Shown here piece by piece: positions 1-7,328 of a stretch of DNA of 23,901 bases. The notes under the pieces were generated by a model. The model was not told the origin of the DNA. It searched no databases and saw only the letters and a program-made list of their open reading frames with translations. Both the position numbers and the translations under genes were made by a program. The DNA is from CAZUMH01 sp964621645 (GTDB taxonomy: Bacteria > Zhuqueibacterota > QNDG01 > JAGLOF01). The stretch is taken from contig CAZUMH010000044.1 in assembly GCA_964621645.1 (NCBI GenBank), positions 1-23,901 on the forward strand, written 5' to 3'. The first letter of the stretch is position 1; each line of letters begins with the position of its first letter.

Positions 1-1319
1 TCCCCGAACTCCCTCCTGAACACCCTGAGCCTTTTGGGGATATGCTCCAGGACGTCCAGGATATCATTATGCCCGGGATAACCCACTGGCAGTCACCAGG
101 ATGGTTCGCCTACTTCCCCGCCAATACTTCAGGACCTTCCATCCTGGGAGAATTGCTCTCGGCCGGACTGGGAGTGCAGGGGATGCTCTGGTCCACTTCT
201 CCGGCCTGCACGGAACTGGAAACCCGGGTGCTCGACTGGATGGTCCGGCTCCTGGATCTCCCAGATACATTCCTTTCCAGCGGCAAGGGCGGAGGGGTGA
301 TTCAGGATAGTGCCTCCAGCGCCTCCCTCTGCGCTCTGCTGGCGGCGCGGGAACGGGCCACAAAAGGAAAGAGCAACGAGGCCGGATGCCGGGGTGACTT
401 GACCGCCTATGTTTCCAGCCAGGCGCACTCCTCCCTTGAGAAAGCGGTGAAGATCGCCGGTATCGGGCGGGAAAACCTGCGGATTATTGAAGTGGATGAA
501 AATATGGCCCTGCGCCCTGCTGATCTGATAGCTCGCATCCATCAGGATAAACAGGAAGGGAAAATCCCCTTCTTTGCTGCGGCCACGGTCGGAACAACAT
601 CCTCCAACGCCCTGGATCCTCTTCCTGAAATCGGTAATATCTGCCGCCGGGAAGGCCTCTGGCTGCATGTGGACGGGGCCATGTCAGGCACGGCCGCTGT
701 CTGTCCCGAGTTCCGATTCATCCATGAAGGGCTGGAGCTGGCGGACAGTTACTGCTTCAATCCCCATAAATGGATGTTCACCAATTTTGACTGTGACTGT
801 TTCTACGTTTCTGACCGGGAAGCGCTGATCAGTGCTTTGACGCTGCTGCCGGAATATCTGCGCAATCGGGCCACAGAGTCGGGCCGGGTTATCGATTACC
901 GTGACTGGCATGTGCCCCTGGGGCGGCGCTTCCGCGCTCTTAAACTCTGGTTCGTGATCCGTTATTACGGGGCGGAGGGATTGCGCCACCATGTCAGGGA
1001 GCACGTACGCCTTGCTCAACAACTTGTCTCCTGGATCAAGGAGGATGAAGATTTTATCCTGGCCGCGCCGGTACCGCTTAATTTGATCTGTTTTTACCAC
1101 AAATCCGGCGATGACTTTACCCGGGAGCTCATGGAGCGGGCCAACCGAACCGGACAGCTGGCCCTGACCCATACCAAGCTGAGGGACCGTTTCATTATCC
1201 GTTTTTGTGTCGGGCAGACCAGGACCGAGGAGCGTCAGGTGTGGTCGGCCTGGGAGCTGATCATCAGGCTGGCAGCCGAAATGAGCGGAGAACCTCCGTC
1301 CGGCCTCGTATCCAAATAA
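1..1319 (+). CDS. Group II PLP-dependent decarboxylase (aromatic-L-amino-acid decarboxylase type), 5' end missing
   Basis: The reading frame is open from base 3, so the true start lies left of the window; the ATG at 42 is internal. Visible residues before it (PELPPEHPEPFGD) match the N-terminal part usual in this family. The protein would decarboxylate an aromatic or related L-amino acid in the cytosol using pyridoxal phosphate. Seen: the substrate-region motif MPGITHWQSP, the PLP-stacking histidine in SSQAHSSLEKA, the PLP aspartate in WLHVDGA, and the Schiff-base lysine in NPHKW. The usual HVDAAYAG reads HVDGAMSG here, a mild variation. About 440 residues are visible of a family norm near 470-480, so only a short N-terminal piece is missing. 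It lies in the same direction as the mla genes but 130 bp upstream, with a candidate promoter between, so it is probably a separate unit. Substrate cannot be told from sequence; tyrosine, tryptophan, DOPA or glutamate-like acids are possible. Confidence 0.93.
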   Translation, partial: PELPPEHPEPFGDMLQDVQDIIMPGITHWQSPGWFAYFPANTSGPSILGELLSAGLGVQGMLWSTSPACTELETRVLDWMVRLLDLPDTFLSSGKGGGVIQDSASSASLCALLAARERATKGKSNEAGCRGDLTAYVSSQAHSSLEKAVKIAGIGRENLRIIEVDENMALRPADLIARIHQDKQEGKIPFFAAATVGTTSSNALDPLPEIGNICRREGLWLHVDGAMSGTAAVCPEFRFIHEGLELADSYCFNPHKWMFTNFDCDCFYVSDREALISALTLLPEYLRNRATESGRVIDYRDWHVPLGRRFRALKLWFVIRYYGAEGLRHHVREHVRLAQQLVSWIKEDEDFILAAPVPLNLICFYHKSGDDFTRELMERANRTGQLALTHTKLRDRFIIRFCVGQTRTEERQVWSAWELIIRLAAEMSGEPPSGLVSK

Positions 1320-1371
1320 TATGTGACGATCCTGTTAATCCACCTGGGAGCGGATTATCATCCTCATCCAC

Positions 1372-1395
1372 CAAGAAACTTTTTCTTGCATTTTT
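1372..1395 (+). terminator. Weak AT-rich candidate terminator after the decarboxylase
   Basis: CAAGAAA (1372-1378) and TTTCTTG (1382-1388) form a perfect 7-bp inverted repeat with a 3-nt loop, followed after CA by five T. The stem is poor in GC, and it overlaps the possible -35 element of the next operon, so function is uncertain. Confidence 0.3.
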
Positions 1396-1413
1396 CCCTT
1401 TAGTATTTATATT
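1386..1413 (+). promoter_or_regulatory. Candidate sigma-70-type promoter for the mla operon
   Basis: TTGCAT (1386-1391), a 16-bp spacer and TATATT (1408-1413) lie 37 bp before the mlaD start, in the only intergenic gap ahead of four tightly packed genes. The -35 match is poor and the -10 match is good. Confidence 0.4.
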
Positions 1414-1449
1414 GTGTAACAGATTATAGTCAAATCACAGGTATATAAT

Positions 1450-2433
1450 ATGATAACCAGATTACAGAAGATCAGGCTGGCCATTTTCTTTATTGTCGCC
1501 CTGGTGGGGCTCGTCATTCTCCTGAGTGTCATCATCATCCCCAAACTTCTGAGGCGGGTAGATATCTATAAAATCCGCTATTCCAATATTTCCCTTACCG
1601 GACTGCAGGAGGGGAGCAGCGTAAAATATCACGGGCTCAATGTGGGAAGCGTCAGCAATATCTTCATAGATCCGGAGGACGTGCAGAGTGTGATCGTAGA
1701 GGTAAGCCTGAAACCGGGAACTCCTGTAAAGAAAGATACCAGGGCGGATATCACCATGCTGGGCATTACCGGATTGAAAGTGATCGAGCTGCGTGGTGGA
1801 AGCAATGAATCCGAATATTTGAAACAGGAGGATTTCATCCTTCCCGGCGGATCAATAACCGATATAATTACGGGTAAAGCAGAGGTGATCGCCGAAAAGG
1901 CGGAGATGGTGCTCAATAATATTTCCGATTTTACCTCGGAAGGGAATAGACAGAAGATGGTCAGGCTTATCGAAAGCACCTCAAAAAGCATGGAAGAGCT
2001 GCAGGCGCTGCTGGCCGCTAACAAGGATGATTTTAAAGTGAGTATGCGGCATACCCGGGAGGTGACGGGCCAGCTGGAAGATCTTCTGGTAAAGACCAAC
2101 TCGGTCATGGCCCAAGTAAATTTTTTCGTACAGTCAGATTCTCTCAAACAGGTGTTGGGGAACGTGGCCGCCATCAGCAAGTCGCTCAAAGAGGCGGAAC
2201 TTGCCGCGTTAATCGGAGAGCTCAAGGAGGCGGTGGAACACAGCAACAGCGTCCTGCAGGAGATCGATTTCTCCGTTATGAAGAGCCGGGCCGAGCTGGG
2301 GACCACCATCGCCTCGCTGGAAGAAACGGTGGACAATCTTAATCAGATAGTCCGCAGTATAAATGAAAATCCTTCAGTGTTGATCTGGGGCACCAAGATC
2401 AAAGACGCTCCGGATAAAAGGTTGGAGAAATAG
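1450..2433 (+). CDS. mlaD: MlaD-family MCE-domain substrate-binding protein
   Basis: Periplasmic, membrane-anchored lipid-binding subunit of an Mla-type ABC transporter. The N-terminus has one hydrophobic helix (about residues 9-31) after a short basic cytoplasmic stub. It is followed by a single MCE/MlaD domain (about 38-120) with the typical pattern of a glycine-rich segment (SVKYHGLNVGSV), a VEVSLKPGTPV strand and TMLGITGLKVIELRGG. The remaining 200 residues are charged and helical, as in MCE proteins that build a hexameric ring with an alpha-helical extension. At 327 residues it is longer than E. coli MlaD (about 183) and closer to the MCE proteins of other diderms. The ATG at 1450 has only a weak upstream AGG, but no better start is visible. 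It is the first gene of a four-gene unit; the next gene begins 1 base after its stop. Substrate is presumably phospholipid, by family. Confidence 0.93.
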   Translation: MITRLQKIRLAIFFIVALVGLVILLSVIIIPKLLRRVDIYKIRYSNISLTGLQEGSSVKYHGLNVGSVSNIFIDPEDVQSVIVEVSLKPGTPVKKDTRADITMLGITGLKVIELRGGSNESEYLKQEDFILPGGSITDIITGKAEVIAEKAEMVLNNISDFTSEGNRQKMVRLIESTSKSMEELQALLAANKDDFKVSMRHTREVTGQLEDLLVKTNSVMAQVNFFVQSDSLKQVLGNVAAISKSLKEAELAALIGELKEAVEHSNSVLQEIDFSVMKSRAELGTTIASLEETVDNLNQIVRSINENPSVLIWGTKIKDAPDKRLEK

Positions 2434-2434
2434 T

Positions 2435-3058
2435 ATGAAGAAATGTTTCTTTCTTTCAGCGCCGCTTTTAATGATTATGCTGGCAGCCGGATGCAGCAGG
2501 ACCGCCATGGTGCGGAATTATTACGTGCTGGAGCCGCAGCGTTTTTTCGATAGAGCGGATTTCGGCCTGGAAGAGAGCCTGCCCTACCATGTGGATATCC
2601 GAGACTTCAATGTTGCCAGGCCTTTTGCCCAAAACCGTATCGCGGTTCGTTCGGCTTCGCATGAAATGAATTATTACTCCTTTAATTTTTGGGCGACCAG
2701 ACCCTCATCCACCATCACCTATATGGTATACCGGCTGGTAGAAAATTCCGGTATTTTTGACCGTACCGATTTGGAGTTCACGGTCTCCTCTGACGATATC
2801 ATTACGGGAGACGTGCACAAACTGGAGCTGGTGCAGGAAAACAAGAAACTGCACGCCCATCTGGAAATGACCTTCCGCTTCGTGGAAACTAAATATCAGC
2901 ACGCAATCGTGCGGCACGATTTTGACAGGCAGGTAGAACTGCCGATGAGGAGTATGAATAACTTCGCCTGGGCTGTGAGTGAAATTCTCCGGGAAGAGAC
3001 TGAGCTTTTCCTGCATAAGGTTGTGAAGAAACTGCAGGAGGACTCGGAGAATCAATGA
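2435..3058 (+). CDS. ABC-type transport auxiliary lipoprotein (PqiC/DUF330-like)
   Basis: Small lipoprotein with a classic signal: MKK, a hydrophobic stretch and the lipobox LAAGC with Cys20 as the lipidation site. The residues after Cys are Ser-Arg-Thr, with no inner-membrane-retention Asp by the E. coli rule, so an outer-membrane location is likely. The body (YYVLEPQRFF, HVDIRDFNVARPFAQNRIAVR, then a beta-rich domain with SSDDIITGDVHKLEL) follows the pattern of ABC_trans_aux/PqiC lipoproteins, which partner MCE transporters. At 207 residues it is close to the family's usual 190-220. It sits between mlaD and the permease with a 1-base gap upstream and a 4-base ATGA overlap downstream, implying translational coupling and a role in the same complex. 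No MlaC or MlaA homologue is present in this operon; this lipoprotein may take part of that role. Confidence 0.85.
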   Translation: MKKCFFLSAPLLMIMLAAGCSRTAMVRNYYVLEPQRFFDRADFGLEESLPYHVDIRDFNVARPFAQNRIAVRSASHEMNYYSFNFWATRPSSTITYMVYRLVENSGIFDRTDLEFTVSSDDIITGDVHKLELVQENKKLHAHLEMTFRFVETKYQHAIVRHDFDRQVELPMRSMNNFAWAVSEILREETELFLHKVVKKLQEDSENQ

Positions 3059-4191
3059 TGGGTGAAGAGGCGCAAGCGGAGTACAGACTCACCGGTTCCC
3101 GGCTGCGTTTCGAGGGATCCCTGGTACGGCAGGCCGTACCCAGTCTCCTGGAACAGGTGAGCCAGGAATGCACCCGGGTCGACCGGACGACTCTCATCAT
3201 CGATCTCTCCGGCGTTGACAGGATCGACAGTGCCGGTGTAGCCTTCTTATCGGAACTGATGATGCTCTGCCGCCAGGCGGGATTGGAATGCGACCTGGCG
3301 GAAGTTCCCGTTTCCATACAGAACACGCTCAATACCTTTTCATTCCGTTTGTCAGGAGAGGATCAGACCGCCGAAATAAAAGAAACGGGAACATTGCTGG
3401 AAAACATGGGTGAGCGGCTCTATCAGGTCTATCTGAATCTGCAGGATTTTTTTACCGTCGTATCGGACACCTTTTTTTACGCTGCCCGGGGTCTTCTCAA
3501 CGGCGAGGGCCGCCGCCGGGGCGAGGTACTGAAGCAAAGTATATTAATCGGGACAGATGCCCTGCCCATCGTGGGGCTAATTTCCTTCCTCATCGGATTC
3601 ATCCTGGCACTGCAGTCAGCGGCTCAGTTGCGGCAGTTCGGTGCAAGCATCTACGTGGCGGATCTAATCGTCATTTCCATGACCAGAGAAATGGGCCCTA
3701 TAATGACCGCAATCGCTCTGGCCGGCAGAAGCGGATCGGCAATCGCCTCTGAAATTGCCAACATGGTGGTCACTGAAGAAACGGACGCACTCAAGACCAT
3801 GGGGCTTAACCCGGTCCGCTATGTGGTAGTGCCCAAATTCTATGCTATCACGCTGACGGCCCCAATGCTCACGATTCTCTCCATGGTCATCGGTATCTTT
3901 GGGGCACTGGTCATCGCCGTCACCTATCTGAACCTGAGCATCAGTCCTTTCCTGAACGAGGTGGCCAACGCTCTCTTCCTGAAGGATGTGCTGACTGGTC
4001 TGCTGAAAAGTTTCATTTTCGCCTGGATCATCGTGCTGGTTGGAGCGTATTACGGCTTCGATGTAAAAGGCGGCGCCGAAGGGGTTGGGCGCGTGACTAC
4101 TGCCTCGGTGGTCACTTCCATCTTCTTAGTCATCCTGGCGGACAGTATCATCGGCCTGATATTCTACTTCGGGCAGGGAGTTGAAGGATGA
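3055..4191 (+). CDS. mlaE: MlaE-family permease with fused N-terminal STAS (MlaB-like) domain
   Basis: Inner-membrane permease of the lipid ABC transporter. Residues about 8-105 form a STAS domain, with the strand-turn TTLIIDLSGVDRIDSAGVAFL carrying the conserved DSAG turn (as in MlaB and anti-sigma antagonists). A linker of about 40 residues follows, then the MlaE domain (about 150-378) with the family motifs ILALQSAAQLRQFGA, REMGPIMTAIALAGRSGSAIASEI and EETDALKTMGLNPVRY, and five or so hydrophobic helices. In E. coli MlaB and MlaE are separate; here they are one polypeptide, so the STAS regulatory subunit is supplied in cis to the ATPase MlaF. The ATG at 3055 overlaps the upstream stop by 4 bases, and the ATG at 3058 is an equally possible start one codon later. 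The downstream ATPase gene overlaps by 4 bases. Confidence 0.93.
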   Translation: MMGEEAQAEYRLTGSRLRFEGSLVRQAVPSLLEQVSQECTRVDRTTLIIDLSGVDRIDSAGVAFLSELMMLCRQAGLECDLAEVPVSIQNTLNTFSFRLSGEDQTAEIKETGTLLENMGERLYQVYLNLQDFFTVVSDTFFYAARGLLNGEGRRRGEVLKQSILIGTDALPIVGLISFLIGFILALQSAAQLRQFGASIYVADLIVISMTREMGPIMTAIALAGRSGSAIASEIANMVVTEETDALKTMGLNPVRYVVVPKFYAITLTAPMLTILSMVIGIFGALVIAVTYLNLSISPFLNEVANALFLKDVLTGLLKSFIFAWIIVLVGAYYGFDVKGGAEGVGRVTTASVVTSIFLVILADSIIGLIFYFGQGVEG

Positions 4192-4946
4192 ACGTGCTGG
4201 AAGTAACCGATCTGCGGGCCGGATACGATGACGTCGCTGTTCTTACCGATGTCACCATGAGGGCGGAAGAGGGTGAGATAACGGCTATCCTGGGAACAAG
4301 CGGCTGCGGCAAAACCACACTCCTGAAAAATATTATCGGACTGGAGGATCCCTGGTCCGGCAGTATAAAGCTTTTCGGCCAGGAAGTAACTGATATCGAT
4401 GAATGGGAATTCGATCTCTTGCGCCGTCGCATGGGAGTACTCTTTCAGAATGGAGCGTTGCTTAACTCCATCAGCGTGGCGGAAAATCTGGCCATCCCTC
4501 TGGAACAGCATACCGATCTCTCCCCAGCGCTGAGACAGCGCATCATCCGGATGAAACTGGATCAGGTGGAAATGGGGGCGGCTCTGATCAAACTTCCCGC
4601 GGAACTTTCCGGGGGAATGAGAAAACGGGTGGCTTTGGCCAGAGCTCTGACCCTCGATCCGGACCTTCTTTTTTGTGACGAACCCACTGCCGGGCTCGAC
4701 CCGGTAACCGCGGCGGCCCTGGATAAGCTCATCCTCGATCTGCGGGATCAGATGGGCATGAGTGTGGTCGTCATCACCCATTCCGTCCCCAGTGTGAAGC
4801 GCCTTGCCGACCGGATCATCTTTCTGGAAGAGGGTCGGGTTTCTTTTACCGGGACGATCGATGAGGCTCTCAGCTCGAAAGTCGAAGCGGTCAAGCTTTT
4901 CTTTCAGGAAGGCGTTGGAGAAGGAAAACGGAGAAAACGGGCTTAG
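4188..4946 (+). CDS. mlaF: MlaF-type ABC transporter ATP-binding protein
   Basis: Cytoplasmic ATPase that powers the MCE lipid transporter. It contains Walker A GTSGCGKTT (residues 36-44, Lys42), a Q-loop in VLFQNGALLNSISVAEN, the signature LSGGMRKRVALARAL (about 140-154), Walker B LLFCDEPTAGLD with Asp164-Glu165, and the switch histidine in VVVITHS. The form LSGGMRKR, rather than LSGGQ, is typical of the MlaF/Ttg2A subfamily. The length of 252 residues is normal (E. coli MlaF has 269). Its ATG overlaps the permease stop by 4 bases, making it the last gene of the operon. I see no convincing rho-independent terminator downstream; CCCGG/CCGGG at 4959-4974 forms only a 5-bp stem with no T tract. 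Confidence 0.95.
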   Translation: MNVLEVTDLRAGYDDVAVLTDVTMRAEEGEITAILGTSGCGKTTLLKNIIGLEDPWSGSIKLFGQEVTDIDEWEFDLLRRRMGVLFQNGALLNSISVAENLAIPLEQHTDLSPALRQRIIRMKLDQVEMGAALIKLPAELSGGMRKRVALARALTLDPDLLFCDEPTAGLDPVTAAALDKLILDLRDQMGMSVVVITHSVPSVKRLADRIIFLEEGRVSFTGTIDEALSSKVEAVKLFFQEGVGEGKRRKRA

Positions 4947-5183
4947 GAAAGGCCGTCTCCCGGCTGCCACCGGGTATCGATCGAGCAGGTTCATAAGACA
5001 CATCATAATGCATGCTGATGCTGATATTTAACCCCCCCCCAAAAATCCCGTCGTATCAATAGTCTCCTATCAGTTTTATCGACAGCGATGCAATTCCGCG
5101 ATTCCCTTTTTAATCCATCCGTCTTATTAAAAATTATATTTGGAATTTTGAAACTTTTTTTGTAAGCTTACGTCTAGTATTTG
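4947..5183. other. Intergenic stretch after mlaF with a C9 homopolymer
   Basis: No gene is visible. It holds a weak 5-bp hairpin without a T tract (4959-4974), a run of nine C at 5032-5040 followed by five A, and an AT-rich segment from about 5105. That segment probably contains the promoter of the efflux operon: TTGGAA at 5140-5145 or TTGAAA at 5148-5153 are possible -35 elements, but no well-spaced -10 partner stands out. Confidence 0.6.
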
Positions 5184-5203
5184 CTGACTGACCGGTCAGT
5201 TAG
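5184..5203. promoter_or_regulatory. Palindromic operator, probable binding site of the downstream TetR regulator
   Basis: ACTGACC/GGTCAGT is a perfect 14-bp palindrome at 5187-5200. It extends to a 20-bp near-palindrome, CTGACTGACC/GGTCAGTTAG, with one mismatch. The TGACCGGTCA core is a common type of TetR-family site. It lies 75 bp upstream of the tetR start and just downstream of an AT-rich probable promoter. This fits autorepression of the whole tetR-tolC-MFP-RND operon; the assignment to this TetR is inference from position. Confidence 0.72.
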
Positions 5204-5277
5204 TGAAGGTAATATATTGAAAAGAATAGATTAATCGATTTAGTAGAATAAACCAAAGAAGCAGGGAAGAGAAACGT

Positions 5278-5931
5278 ATGAGAAAAGTGCAGACCGAAGA
5301 AGAAAAACTGCAGCGCAGGGAAGAAATCCTCATCTCATCAGCGGCTCTCTTCTCCCGACGTGGATTTCATGCCGTTACCGTGGATGATATCGCTCAGGAA
5401 GCAGGTCTTTCCAAAGGAACCATCTACCTGTATTTTGCCCACAAGGAAGAAATTTTCTCATCGCTGATCAAGAGATTGACGGATGAACTCAATACTAATC
5501 TGCAGACGGCGATAAGCGAAAATATCGATTTCCGGCAGAAGCTGCGGAATCTCGTTATTACCTATATGCGTTTTTTCGAGGAAAATGAAACATTTTTCAA
5601 GATCTTCCAGTCTGAGAAATCACACTTGAGTCTAGCGAGCAAGAGTGAAATGCATGACTATGCCCATGCTGCCTTCCACTCATTTTACGGGATCATGCAG
5701 AGTGTTATCAGGGAAGGGATTTCCCGTCGATTGTTACGGGAAGTCAATATAGATCACGCGACTAAAGTGCTCAGGGGCATTATCAATTCATTTACGTTTC
5801 ATCGTGTCTTTATCGAGAAAAAAGAAGAAGTGGATGTGGAAGTGGATGCAATTATCGATATTTTCATGAACGGAGTGGGAAAAAGGAAAACATCTAATCA
5901 CATGGAGGATTCATGGGAACAAAGCGAATAA
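5278..5931 (+). CDS. TetR/AcrR-family transcriptional regulator
   Basis: DNA-binding repressor of the usual TetR length (217 residues). Residues about 14-60 form the helix-turn-helix: REEILISSAALFSRRGFHAVTVDDIAQEAGLSKG (in two overlapping helices) followed by TIYLYFAHKEEIF, which contains the near-invariant TIYxYFxxKEEIF signature. The C-terminal half is an all-helical ligand and dimer domain with no recognisable ligand specificity. The start has a good Shine-Dalgarno (AGGGAAGAG, ending 6 bases before ATG). It is the first gene of an efflux operon and its 3' end overlaps the tolC-like gene by 19 bases. A palindromic operator lies 75 bp upstream, so autoregulation relieved by a pump substrate is the likely logic. 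Confidence 0.93.
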   Translation: MRKVQTEEEKLQRREEILISSAALFSRRGFHAVTVDDIAQEAGLSKGTIYLYFAHKEEIFSSLIKRLTDELNTNLQTAISENIDFRQKLRNLVITYMRFFEENETFFKIFQSEKSHLSLASKSEMHDYAHAAFHSFYGIMQSVIREGISRRLLREVNIDHATKVLRGIINSFTFHRVFIEKKEEVDVEVDAIIDIFMNGVGKRKTSNHMEDSWEQSE

Positions 5932-7301
5932 AAATCCGGAAAATCGCGCTGCTTATGCTGCTGTCACCGGTTTTTCTACTGGGGCAGGAAATCCGGACCT
6001 TGACTCTGGAGGAGAGTGTCAACCTGGCTCTCAAGCAGAATCCGGCTTATCAAATCGCTGAACGGGAGTATGAAAAATCGGCGGCCGCCGTCTGGGAAGC
6101 CTGGTCCGCCATCCTGCCATCCGTAAGCGGTTCGGCCAGTTACAGCAAAGCCTGGAGCATACAGGAAAACACCATTCCCAACTTTATCAAGCAGATGCTG
6201 GGGCCTTCATTCCCCGGTTATGACGAGATGCCCGATTTCGTGAGGCTCTCTTTCGGACTTGAAAATACTTTTCGCTACGGTCTTACTCTGAATCAGCCTA
6301 TATTCCTTGGCGGAGCCGGCATTGCCGGAGTGCAGATAGCCGTGGCCGGTAAAAGGGCCAGTGCCGAAAATATGGAGGCGATGCGTCAGAATCTTATTTA
6401 CCAGACGGTCAACAGCTTCTACGGCTGTCTCCTGGCTCAGCGTCTGGTCGATGTGCAGGATGAAGCTCTGCGGCAGGCGGAGGCCAATCTTGATCTGGTC
6501 CTGAAAAAGTATGAAGCGGGCAGTGCTTCCGGTTTCGAAAAAATGAGGGCCAAGGTTGAAGTGGCCAATCTGAAACCGGAATTCATCGCGGCCCGTAACA
6601 ACTACGAAATGGCACTTACCGGGCTGCGCACCGTTCTGGGAATGAAAGAGGGCATCAGCATCGAGGTGAGCGGTGAGCTGGAATTCCTCCCTGACGATAT
6701 GGCCGATGTCTCGCTGACGGAACTGGAGCGTCAAGCACTGATATACCGACCGGAGCTGAAGGGATTGGAACAGCAGGAAGTAATCGCCGCGAAGGGAGTT
6801 ACCATTGCCCGCAGCCAGTTTTTGCCGAAGATATTTTTCACGACGGATTACTCCTTTCTGGCAATGAAGAATGATTATAACCTGAACAGGGATGACTTCA
6901 GCAAAGGATTTACTTCGGCGTTGAGTCTGTCTATGCCTCTGTTTCAGGGATTTAAAAATCATAAAACGTATCAGAAGGCAAAACTTGATTATAAGATCGT
7001 AATCGATTCAGGGCGCCAGATAAAGCAGCAGATACTGGCGGAAGTGGAAAACGCTTATAATAACTTTCGGGAAGCGCAAGAGAAGTATTCCTCAACGGAG
7101 GAATCAATCGGTCTGGCACGGGAGGCATTGCGTCTGGCCAATCTGAATTACGAGGAAGGCGCCGGGACCCAACTGGATGTTATGGGTTCTCAACTGGCAC
7201 TTACCCGGGCACGTCTCAACCACGCCTCGGCCCTCTATGAATATCAGATGGCCCGCTATTCCCTGCGGAAAGTGACGGGAATATTAAAAACGACATTATA
7301 A
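5913..7301 (+). CDS. TolC-family outer-membrane efflux protein
   Basis: Outer-membrane channel of a tripartite efflux system. An N-terminal signal peptide (basic MGTKRIKIRK, then a hydrophobic run ending near LLGQ, cleavage about residue 24) precedes two OEP repeats. The first begins LTLEESVNLALKQNP, a typical family opening. The second half contains LYRPELK-like and AKGVTIARSQFLPKI segments and the LNYEEGAGTQLDVM motif characteristic of the TolC helical barrel. At 462 residues it is normal for the family. The ATG at 5913 is chosen because ATGGAGG lies 5-11 bases upstream, even though it overlaps the tetR 3' end by 19 bases. It partners the membrane fusion protein and RND pump that follow. 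Confidence 0.94.
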   Translation: MGTKRIKIRKIALLMLLSPVFLLGQEIRTLTLEESVNLALKQNPAYQIAEREYEKSAAAVWEAWSAILPSVSGSASYSKAWSIQENTIPNFIKQMLGPSFPGYDEMPDFVRLSFGLENTFRYGLTLNQPIFLGGAGIAGVQIAVAGKRASAENMEAMRQNLIYQTVNSFYGCLLAQRLVDVQDEALRQAEANLDLVLKKYEAGSASGFEKMRAKVEVANLKPEFIAARNNYEMALTGLRTVLGMKEGISIEVSGELEFLPDDMADVSLTELERQALIYRPELKGLEQQEVIAAKGVTIARSQFLPKIFFTTDYSFLAMKNDYNLNRDDFSKGFTSALSLSMPLFQGFKNHKTYQKAKLDYKIVIDSGRQIKQQILAEVENAYNNFREAQEKYSSTEESIGLAREALRLANLNYEEGAGTQLDVMGSQLALTRARLNHASALYEYQMARYSLRKVTGILKTTL

Positions 7302-7328
7302 AAATAACTACTATTAAGAGGGAATGAC

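Noticed and set aside
129..668. 179-codon minus-strand frame opposite the decarboxylase
   Set aside because: No domain, and the plus-strand frame carries all catalytic motifs of a known family.
4164..5006. 280-codon open frame on the minus strand opposite mlaF
   Set aside because: It lies entirely against a textbook ABC ATPase, has low-complexity His/Phe/Gln-rich composition and no recognisable domain or SD; it is an antisense shadow.
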